Shown here: piece by piece, positions 7,288 to 12,996 of the stretch
How the letters are laid out: the number at the start of each line of letters is the position of its first letter
How positions within the stretch are numbered: the stretch's first letter is position 1
From: Chloroflexota bacterium
GTDB taxonomy: Bacteria; Chloroflexota; Anaerolineae; Anaerolineales; UBA4823
Reading direction: 5' to 3'
DNA length: 17,630 nt
Assembly (NCBI GenBank): GCA_012798185.1
Contig: JAAZNS010000383.1
Coordinates: 1 to 17,630, forward strand
Made by a program: the position numbers and the translations under genes
Notes under the pieces: generated by a model
What the model saw: only the letters and a program-made list of their open reading frames with translations
Told to the model about the DNA's origin: nothing
The model's database searches: none

Positions 7288-8331
7288 TTATCCTTTGTTG
7301 ATCTCTGGATGAGCAGCCGGTTTATCCTGAAGGGTTTGGATAAGCTCTATCAAACCACCCGCAAGACTGATCAATAAACTTTTAATGAAAAGAAGGAGTG
7401 AGTAAGCTAATGCCAATTCTTTACTTACCCCGAAAGCAGGCATCAGTACAACCAGGCTGGCTTCTCGAACTCCCAACCCGCCTGCAACCGCGATGGGAAT
7501 TTGAGAGGCTAAAACAATGAGTGATGAAATCCAAATGATATCTTTAAGCGGTAGGGCGATACCAATAGCCAAAGCAAAGAAATAATTAGAAATCGCGCTC
7601 ACCAGCTGCTGGCTGATACCAGCCGCAATCACCTGAAATAATTCCCAGGCGGAGAATCCGCTGAAAGCTGCCACTGCCAGAAGTATTTTTTCAATGATTT
7701 TAAATATAGGTTTCCAGCCGGGTTTTTCGATTAAAGATGCAAAATTGTATTTAATCCTTGAAAGTAAGGGTAAACTTAACCGTGTGATACCTATCCAAAA
7801 TATGGTCATTGCTGCTAAAACGGCGATAAGCAATGATGCATTAACTTCAACAGGTTTGCTTGGGTTAAGTAAATAAAAACTAAGCCCTAAAATAATCGTG
7901 ATAAATGTTTCAATCAAGCGATAAAAAGCGACACTTGCCAAAGCCTCAGCGGGTTTGTTGTCCTTTTGAGAGAGTTTATACCAGCGGATACCACTGGCTG
8001 CCAGAGTGCCTTGCATAAAAAGCGTATAGAATTTTATTGCCAGGTTGATCATCCAAACCTGAAATATGCCTAACGTAAGCCCTTGTTTCTGCGTAAGCAG
8101 TTTTAGTTGAAGTGCATTCAAGAAGGTGGATGGAACTTGTATTATTAAACCCAGAAGTAATAAAGATAGAGATGCACTGAATATTGCACTGATAACGCGG
8201 TTGATGGGTATCACCCAGAATAGAGCGATGAACAGAGCGATTAGGAATAATAACTTGACCCGTTGACGGGCAATGCGGGCTGGTTTCGATTTATCCGTAA
8301 TGAACCAGCAAATCTTTTTCGATAAGTTCAT
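7288..8331 (-). CDS. lysylphosphatidylglycerol-synthase-type (UPF0104/AglD-like) integral membrane protein
   Basis: A 347-residue polytopic membrane protein with about eight hydrophobic segments, matching the flippase-like transmembrane family PF03706. The best evidence is the conserved C-terminal motif at about 279-291 (PIAVAGGLGVREA), followed by the hydrophobic pair LALAYSLLLFIKSLLISLAGG. The cytoplasmic aminoacyl-transferase domain of true MprF proteins is absent, so this is the membrane-only form. Members near glycosyltransferases are usually presumed to flip or transfer lipid-linked intermediates; archaeal AglD of this group is needed for S-layer glycosylation. The start codon overlaps the stop of the upstream GT4 gene (ATGA, plus 8328-8331), with GAGGCGGG as ribosome binding site inside that gene's end, so translation is coupled. 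It may present the glycolipid made by the two GT4 enzymes to the outer face for the GT39 protein. Confidence 0.85.
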   Translation of the reverse strand: MNLSKKICWFITDKSKPARIARQRVKLLFLIALFIALFWVIPINRVISAIFSASLSLLLLGLIIQVPSTFLNALQLKLLTQKQGLTLGIFQVWMINLAIKFYTLFMQGTLAASGIRWYKLSQKDNKPAEALASVAFYRLIETFITIILGLSFYLLNPSKPVEVNASLLIAVLAAMTIFWIGITRLSLPLLSRIKYNFASLIEKPGWKPIFKIIEKILLAVAAFSGFSAWELFQVIAAGISQQLVSAISNYFFALAIGIALPLKDIIWISSLIVLASQIPIAVAGGLGVREASLVVLMPAFGVSKELALAYSLLLFIKSLLISLAGGLIELIQTLQDKPAAHPEINKG

Positions 8332-9461
8332 TCCCGCCTCATATCGATGGATTTTTGGTATATCGACAAATATTGGTTAGCGATTACCTGCCAGGAAAAC
8401 CGGCTCTCTACCCTAGTGCGCGCTGCTGCACCTAATTCTTTTCGGCGCTGCGGGTTGGCAAGCAGATCATCGATTGCTGAGCGGATGCCTGCTGCGTCTC
8501 TAGGATTTACTAATAGTGCAGCATCACCCACAACTTCAGCGCATCCGGTACCTTTGGTTGAGATAATCGCTAATTCGGCTGCCATGGCTTCTAAAAGCAC
8601 AATGGGGAAATTTTCTGCTTCGGAGGGTAAGACAAAAATGGCAGCTTTTTCGTAGAGTTCTTTCAATTTCTCCGAATCATTTTCCAGCCATTCATGAAAA
8701 ACGATCTTTGCATCGGTGTGGATGGTTTGTGCAAGGGCTTTGATCGATTCGAGATACGGTCCGTTGCCTACGATATCTACCTGTAAAGGAATATGAAAAT
8801 CATTCAAAGCACGGATGAAATATTGAACACCTTTACGTTCGAACATCCGGCACACAATTAAGATATTGTTAGTTTTGTTTAGATTGGTATTGAATCTTCG
8901 GTAATTGAATCCATTAGGAATCACCGATACTGATTTTTCTGGAATTTGTTTTTCGATTAATCGCGAAAGGAATTGGCTGGGCGAGCATATGGCATCTGCT
9001 TCCCGAACTATTTTCAACCAAAGTGGCTTGATCAGGGTATGCAGCATTTTAAATCGGTTGGGATTATACCCGGGCACATCTGAACCATGGGCGGTGATAA
9101 TATATGGTAAGCCGGTGCGTTTTTTTAGCAAGTAAGCCAATATCCCGTCGGGAAAGATGAAATGAGTATGATTAATGTCATATTGATTCCGACGGACAAG
9201 CCCAGGTAATATCGTTTGAGCCATAACGATATACGACATCATTTCGTGGGCGTGGCAAATCGAGGCTTTTCTGCGTAAACAGGGAACACGCCATATGTTA
9301 ACACCATCCATTTGTTGGCAGCGGGGTAAATTGTCGAAAGCCATAGTAACCAAATCAACCTGATTGCCAAGACAAACCAGTTCTTTGGTTAACCCCGCCA
9401 CAACTTTTGCTCCGCCGCCGCCTATTGGCGGAAATTCATAACATAAGGTCAGAATGTGCAT
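8328..9461 (-). CDS. GT4-family (GT-B fold) glycosyltransferase, first gene of the glycan operon
   Basis: A 377-residue retaining glycosyltransferase. The N terminus MHILTLCYEFPPIGGGGAKV has the PP-I-GGGG loop of GT4 enzymes, with HGSD at 125-128. The donor domain shows ILIVCRMFERKGVQYFIRAL (200-219; Arg205 and Lys210 are likely phosphate contacts), VGNGP, and the E-x7-E motif E283/E291 in EAENFPIVLLEAMA. The reading frame is open another 26 codons upstream, but I chose the ATG at 9461. It has AAAAGG in place, the family N terminus begins there, and the only -10-like element lies inside the upstream extension. It probably acts on a polyprenyl- or glycerolipid-linked acceptor at the cytoplasmic membrane face. 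It overlaps the membrane-protein gene by 4 nt. Its exact sugar specificity cannot be read from sequence. Confidence 0.88.
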   Translation of the reverse strand: MHILTLCYEFPPIGGGGAKVVAGLTKELVCLGNQVDLVTMAFDNLPRCQQMDGVNIWRVPCLRRKASICHAHEMMSYIVMAQTILPGLVRRNQYDINHTHFIFPDGILAYLLKKRTGLPYIITAHGSDVPGYNPNRFKMLHTLIKPLWLKIVREADAICSPSQFLSRLIEKQIPEKSVSVIPNGFNYRRFNTNLNKTNNILIVCRMFERKGVQYFIRALNDFHIPLQVDIVGNGPYLESIKALAQTIHTDAKIVFHEWLENDSEKLKELYEKAAIFVLPSEAENFPIVLLEAMAAELAIISTKGTGCAEVVGDAALLVNPRDAAGIRSAIDDLLANPQRRKELGAAARTRVESRFSWQVIANQYLSIYQKSIDMRRE

Positions 9462-9500
9462 TTCAATGCCTTTTATAAAATTAACGCTTTTGCCTGAGAG

Positions 9501-9529
9501 ATTATATCTGAAAAAAAGGTTGAAATACC
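9501..9529 (-). promoter_or_regulatory. candidate promoter of the glycan operon
   Basis: On the minus strand a perfect TATAAT (plus 9501-9506) is preceded at 17 nt by GGTATT (plus 9524-9529), a poor -35. The start site would fall about 33 nt before the chosen GT4 ATG. The -35 region overlaps a small dyad, AAGGT-6 nt-ACCTT (9516-9531), which could bind a regulator. Confidence 0.4.
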
Positions 9530-9593
9530 TTGATACCATAAAAATAAAAAAATATCAGTAAAGCCAAAAATATCATCGATTGATAATCCCAAA

Positions 9594-9614
9594 TGACGTC
9601 AATTGCGGTATACT
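9594..9614 (+). promoter_or_regulatory. possible hpt promoter region with TGACGTCA dyad
   Basis: A -10-like TATACT (9609-9614) lies 64 nt before the hpt ATG. No proper -35 is present at 16-18 nt; TTGATA at 9580 is 23 nt away. An 8-bp palindrome TGACGTCA (9594-9601) sits where an activator or repressor could act. Weak evidence. Confidence 0.25.
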
Positions 9615-9678
9615 CAGGCGCTGGACAAAACCGTTGAGAAATTTAATTAATTATGATCCAAGGAAAAAGGAAATACCG

Positions 9679-10224
9679 ATGACTGAACAAAACCCTGATC
9701 TAGAACGAATTCTTATTCCTACGGATGTCATCCAAAAGCGTGTTCAAGAGATGGCAGCCCAAATCAATAAAGATTTTGCTAATATCGATCGCCTTTACAT
9801 GATTGGCATTCTAAAAGGCGCTTTTATCTTCATGGCAGACCTTACCCGGCACCTTACTATCCCACATGTTGTGGATTTTATGGCTTTATCAAGTTATGGT
9901 AAAACAACTACGATTGGCGAAGTGCGTATTTTAATGGATTTGAGAGAGCCCATCGATGGACAGCATGTGATGATTGTTGAAGATATTGTCGATTCGGGGA
10001 TTACTTTGAAATATTTGTATAAAATACTCAAAGACCGCAATCCAGCTTCACTTCACACTTGTGTTTTGGTACGAAAAAAACGGGATAATGGCGGATTTCC
10101 TTTTGATTATGTGGGATTTGAAATCCCTGATGTATGGGTTGTAGGGTATGGATTAGATTTTGCCGACCGTTATCGAACTTTACCTTACGTAGCGGAATTG
10201 AAACGCGAAGTGTATAACCCTTAG
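9679..10224 (+). CDS. hpt: hypoxanthine phosphoribosyltransferase
   Basis: A 181-residue cytoplasmic purine-salvage enzyme that converts hypoxanthine (and probably guanine) plus PRPP to IMP/GMP and pyrophosphate. Diagnostic parts are LERILIPTDVIQKRVQEMA near the N terminus, the ILKGAF loop (44-49) with the non-proline cis peptide of the family, and the flexible loop containing SSYG at 71-74. The PRPP-binding motif VMIVEDIVDSGITL spans 97-110, with Glu101/Asp102 and Asp105. VRKKR at 131-135 has the base-contacting lysine, and DVWVVGYGLDFADRYRTLPY is the C-terminal signature. The length matches bacterial HPRTs. A TTG 33 codons upstream keeps the frame open, but the ATG at 9679 has AAGGAAAAAGGAA before it and gives the standard N terminus. 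It is divergent from the glycan operon. The thioredoxin gene follows but has its own promoter. Confidence 0.95.
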   Translation: MTEQNPDLERILIPTDVIQKRVQEMAAQINKDFANIDRLYMIGILKGAFIFMADLTRHLTIPHVVDFMALSSYGKTTTIGEVRILMDLREPIDGQHVMIVEDIVDSGITLKYLYKILKDRNPASLHTCVLVRKKRDNGGFPFDYVGFEIPDVWVVGYGLDFADRYRTLPYVAELKREVYNP

Positions 10225-10256
10225 TTTAAAATTTTGAATATATTAAGATACCGCTC

Positions 10257-10285
10257 TTGACTTTTTAAGTAAGAATAGGTAGTAT
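10257..10285 (+). promoter_or_regulatory. sigma-70-like promoter of the thioredoxin gene
   Basis: TTGACT (10257-10262), a 17-nt spacer, then TAGTAT (10280-10285): four or five consensus bases per hexamer at ideal spacing. The transcript would start near 10292, leaving a leader of about 47 nt before the TTG start codon. Confidence 0.6.
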
Positions 10286-10338
10286 CTTGTCAGATCATCT
10301 CACAAAAAATAATATTTTTAATGTTATATGGAGGAATT

Positions 10339-10665
10339 TTGACGAATTTATCTTATGTTCATGAAACTAATTTTAAGGCAGAAGTATTGAATAATACTTT
10401 GCCTGTCTTGGTGGATTTTACAGCTGCATGGTGCAGCCCGTGCAAGATGATAGAACCTGTGGTTTCACAAATTGCCCAAACCTGGGCGGAGAAAGTAAAA
10501 GTTGTAAAACTTGATATTGATGAGAATGCTGGCTTAACCAGTCAATATCAGGTGATGGGAGTTCCCACATTAATGTTATTTGTAAAAGGAAAACCAGTGG
10601 AACGAGTAACCGGCTACCAGCCGCTTGATCGTATCGAAGAAAAATTAAAGAAACACGTCGAATAG
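10339..10665 (+). CDS. trx: thioredoxin with WCSPC active site
   Basis: A 108-residue classical single-domain thioredoxin, a cytoplasmic dithiol-disulfide oxidoreductase normally reduced by thioredoxin reductase. The order is beta-alpha-beta: LPVLVDFTAAWCSPCKMIEP carries the redox pair Cys32/Cys35, and VMGVPTLMLF holds the conserved cis-proline, then GYQPLDRIEEKL. The active site has Ser in place of the usual Gly (WCSPC for WCGPC), a variant expected to shift redox potential or partner choice slightly. I chose the TTG at 10339: GGAGG (10330-10334) is just upstream, though only 4 nt away, and the protein then begins TNLSYVHETNF as thioredoxins do. The ATG at 10321 has no ribosome binding site and would place the GGAGG inside the gene. 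It is transcribed from its own promoter after hpt and shares a hairpin terminator with the convergent adenosine-specific kinase gene. Confidence 0.93.
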   Translation: MTNLSYVHETNFKAEVLNNTLPVLVDFTAAWCSPCKMIEPVVSQIAQTWAEKVKVVKLDIDENAGLTSQYQVMGVPTLMLFVKGKPVERVTGYQPLDRIEEKLKKHVE

Positions 10666-10674
10666 GCGTGTTTC
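10650..10674. terminator. bidirectional hairpin terminator
   Basis: GAAACACG (10650-10657) pairs perfectly with CGTGTTTC (10667-10674) around a 9-nt loop; the thioredoxin stop codon lies in the loop. Minus-strand RNA from the adenosine-specific kinase gene would continue CUUUAAUUUUU, a good terminator tail. On the plus strand the following sequence is less U-rich. Confidence 0.6.
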
Positions 10675-10709
10675 AATCGATTATCGATTTTAAAATATCA
10701 GCGACTTTC

Positions 10710-11195
10710 CTATAATTTATAACCAATCTGGCGCAAGAAACCTTTTCGCCAAGCAATATCTTCATCCCCTTCAACTCCCACGGGAGAATTTCCATCGATA
10801 ACACCTAATATACCGCGTCCCTGTTCGGATTCAGCAATGATCACTTCTACAGGATTGGCGGTGGCGCAAAAAATTCGGCAAACTTCAGCGACATTTTTTA
10901 CCTGGTTCAATACATTAACCGGGAAAAAACCTTCCCCCAGAAACACGATAAAACTATGCCCAGCACCGATAGCTCGTGCATTTTTTTGGGCTAGCTCGAT
11001 CATAGCTGCATCGGTGCCCGACCACCGAATTAAACATTTGCCCGATGCTTCGCAAAAAGCTAACCCGAATTTTATACCTGGCACGCTTCCTACCAGTGCT
11101 TCATGGATATCTTCAACTGATTTGATAAAATGGGATTGTCCCAGGATGAAATTGATTTCATCGGGTTTTTCGATCTTTACGCTGATGAGGTTCAT
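10710..11195 (-). CDS. adenosine-specific kinase (PF04008 family)
   Basis: A 161-residue protein matching the small ancient adenosine-specific kinase family along its whole length. Conserved blocks are IEKPDEINFILGQSHFIKSV (8-27), HEALVGSVPGIKFGLAFCEA (31-50), IGAGHSFIVFL (76-86), FPVNVLNQVK (91-100), CRIFCATANPVEVIIAES (106-123), GRGILGVIDG (126-135) and LRQIGYKL at the end. The family is known from a Pyrobaculum structure that linked it to adenosine binding and a stable phosphohistidine; His22 and His80 are the conserved candidates here. I cannot tell which is modified. The ATG at 11193-11195 has GGGAGG seven nt upstream; an upstream TTG only reads through that ribosome binding site. It is convergent with thioredoxin and divergent from corA. 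Physiological substrate and product in bacteria remain poorly established. It is unrelated to the PfkB-type adenosine kinase at the window end. Confidence 0.9.
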   Translation of the reverse strand: MNLISVKIEKPDEINFILGQSHFIKSVEDIHEALVGSVPGIKFGLAFCEASGKCLIRWSGTDAAMIELAQKNARAIGAGHSFIVFLGEGFFPVNVLNQVKNVAEVCRIFCATANPVEVIIAESEQGRGILGVIDGNSPVGVEGDEDIAWRKGFLRQIGYKL

Positions 11196-11225
11196 ATTTG
11201 TGCCTCCCAAACGGAAATTTTTAAA

Positions 11226-11234
11226 TTTATAACA
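11226..11234 (-). promoter_or_regulatory. extended -10 promoter of the adenosine-specific kinase gene
   Basis: On the minus strand the element TGTTATAAA (TGn plus TATAAA) would start transcription near 11219, about 24 nt before the ATG and just ahead of the GGGAGG site. The -35 region (TCGAGC) is poor, which an extended -10 can compensate. Confidence 0.4.
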
Positions 11235-11420
11235 GAATTATTCAAACAGCTCGAACTTGGGGATCATCTGCCATTGCCTAAGAAATTACCTTACGACATT
11301 GTAATAGCAAGCTGGCGAATTATCAATATAAATGGCGGGGATTATCAAGTTTTCTTTCAAAGCTCCCATTATTTTTCACAGGTGCAATTTTTCAATAGTT
11401 TATTATTTAGTATCTGGTTG

Positions 11421-11426
11421 TATAAT
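11421..11426 (+). promoter_or_regulatory. -10 element of the corA promoter
   Basis: A perfect TATAAT lies 29 nt before the corA ATG, giving a leader of roughly 20-25 nt that contains the AGAAGGA ribosome binding site. The best -35 candidates (GTTTAT at 17 nt, TAGTTT at 19 nt) are weak. The remaining 11235-11420 intergenic stretch shows nothing else I can support. Confidence 0.45.
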
Positions 11427-11455
11427 TCGAAAAGCACATTTTGGGAGAAGGATAT

Positions 11456-12442
11456 ATGATCCGATCTCTGTTCTATACGGCGGAAACCGGCATACAAACC
11501 GATTTAAAAGTGGCTGAATTTCCTCATATTTTAAAAAGTAAAAAAGGCTTCCTTTGGGTGGATTTTGAAGGAACACCGCCCGAAACGGATGAACCGATTT
11601 TACACGAAATATTCGGATTTCACCCCTTGGCCATTGATGATGCCCTCCAGGAATCGCATGTTCCTAAATTGGACGATTGGATCGGTTATTTGTATATTGT
11701 TCTTCATGCGGTCGTATTCGATCAGAATGCGGAAGATTGTGTAGATACTCGGGAATTAGATATATTTCTGGGGGATAATTATATTGTTACTCACCATGAT
11801 TACAGCATTTCTGGAATTGAGCGTGTATGGGGAAATTGTATGAAAGATGACCGGTTTTGGAGAAACGGCCCTGATTATCTTTTATACCGTATAACCGATG
11901 AGGTGGTGGCAAGTTATATGCACGTGGTAGAGGCTTTGGATAATGAAATCGATCTGGCAGAAGATCTTGTATTTCAGAAACCGACCGAAGAGATGTTAGG
12001 GAAAATTTTTAGCTTGAAACGGGCGGTTTTACACCTGCGCAGAGTGATTGGTCCGCAGCGTGAAGTATTGAATAAATTAGCGCGGGATGATTATAAAGTG
12101 ATTGATAAGCCAGTTAAGGTTTATTTTCGTGATGTTTATGATCATCTAGTCCGCTTGCATGATCTTACCGAAAACATCCGTGATCTAGTTAGCGGCACTT
12201 TAGATACTTATCTTTCGGTGATCAATAACCGCATGAACGATATCATGAAAACTCTGACGGTTATCACGACCTTTTTTATGCCCATATCGTTTATTACCGG
12301 GTTTTTTGGGATGAATTTCTTTCAACCGGTAACCGACTTGCATCATTGGACCGCAATGCCAGCATTTGTGATCACCCTGTTGATTTTTATATTAACGCCC
12401 ATTGGGATGATTTTATGGATACGGCGAAAAGGTTGGATTTAG
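11456..12442 (+). CDS. corA: CorA-family magnesium/divalent cation transporter
   Basis: A 328-residue inner-membrane channel-like transporter, expected to assemble as a pentamer and carry Mg2+ (or Co2+/Ni2+). It has the normal CorA layout: a soluble N-terminal alpha/beta domain to about residue 150 with FGFHPLAIDDALQESHVPKL (53-72), then the long pore-lining helix. TM1 at about 268-284 ends in the selectivity signature GMN (285-287, in GFFGMNF). A short acidic/aromatic loop follows, then TM2 at about 302-322 and the basic tail RRKGWI. The ATG at 11456 has AGAAGGA upstream; a TTG five codons earlier is less likely. It is 17 nt ahead of the YbaK-type gene, so the two are probably cotranscribed. 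Whether it prefers Mg2+ or another cation (some relatives export Zn2+) cannot be settled from the sequence. Confidence 0.93.
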   Translation: MIRSLFYTAETGIQTDLKVAEFPHILKSKKGFLWVDFEGTPPETDEPILHEIFGFHPLAIDDALQESHVPKLDDWIGYLYIVLHAVVFDQNAEDCVDTRELDIFLGDNYIVTHHDYSISGIERVWGNCMKDDRFWRNGPDYLLYRITDEVVASYMHVVEALDNEIDLAEDLVFQKPTEEMLGKIFSLKRAVLHLRRVIGPQREVLNKLARDDYKVIDKPVKVYFRDVYDHLVRLHDLTENIRDLVSGTLDTYLSVINNRMNDIMKTLTVITTFFMPISFITGFFGMNFFQPVTDLHHWTAMPAFVITLLIFILTPIGMILWIRRKGWI

Positions 12443-12459
12443 TTTACTAAGGATGCATC

Positions 12460-12939
12460 ATGGCGCAATCACTTAGCAGCAGCGCACAAAAGGTACAGAA
12501 TGCTTTGCAAAAATTAGGTTTATCCTTGCAGGTGATCGAATTGCCCAATTCCACCCGAACAGCGGTTGAAGCAGCTCAAGCAATTGGTTGTGAAGTGGGG
12601 CAGATCGTTAAATCACTGATATTCAAAACCAAACATAGCGAGCGTCCGATTTTAGTGATAGCCAGCGGTTCGAATCGGGTTAATGAGAAAACCATCGAAG
12701 TATTGATCACTGAACCATTGGGAAAAGCTGACGCCGAGTTCGTCCGCCAGCGCACTGGGTTTGTCATTGGCGGAGTACCCCCCTTGGGACACAGCGAAGC
12801 TCTCGAAACCTTTATCGACGAAGATTTATTTCAATATGATGAAATTTGGGCAGCAGCCGGCACCCCTCATGCCGTCTTTCGATTGAAGCCAGACGATTTA
12901 CCCCGAATGACAAACGGAAGAATTATTAAAATAAAATAA
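12460..12939 (+). CDS. ybaK: YbaK/EbsC-type aminoacyl-tRNA deacylase
   Basis: A 159-residue single-domain member of the YbaK/ProX (INS-like) superfamily, which hydrolyses mischarged tRNAs such as Cys-tRNA(Pro) in trans. Visible family features are STRTAVEAAQAIGCEVGQIVKSLIFK, where Lys51 in KSLIF corresponds to the essential lysine of YbaK. ILVIASGSNRVNEKTIEVL, the glycine loop FVIGGVPPLGH (101-111) and WAAAGTPHAVFRL (130-142) follow. Length is standard. The ATG follows AAGGATGCATC, a good ribosome binding site. It follows corA by 17 nt on the same strand; no functional tie to metal transport is evident. The exact substrate (Cys-, Ala- or Ser-charged tRNA) cannot be told apart by eye, so the gene symbol reflects family rather than proven activity. 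No clear terminator hairpin follows; the 57-nt gap to the convergent gene is only AT-rich. Confidence 0.9.
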   Translation: MAQSLSSSAQKVQNALQKLGLSLQVIELPNSTRTAVEAAQAIGCEVGQIVKSLIFKTKHSERPILVIASGSNRVNEKTIEVLITEPLGKADAEFVRQRTGFVIGGVPPLGHSEALETFIDEDLFQYDEIWAAAGTPHAVFRLKPDDLPRMTNGRIIKIK

Positions 12940-12996
12940 ACTCATTTTAATAGTTGATTTATATGTTTGCTCTTTAATATTCCGGCATAAACTGAA

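Noticed and set aside
9594..9601. TGACGTCA palindrome upstream of hpt as a specific regulator site.
   Set aside because: A single 8-bp palindrome is expected by chance at this scale; I list it only as part of the weak promoter region.
10837..11232. Plus-strand 131-codon frame opposite the adenosine-specific kinase gene.
   Set aside because: The minus-strand product matches a conserved family end to end and has a strong ribosome binding site, so the plus frame is an antisense shadow.
12940..12996. Terminator between the convergent ybaK and transglycosylase genes.
   Set aside because: The gap is AT-rich but I could not find a stable inverted repeat in it.
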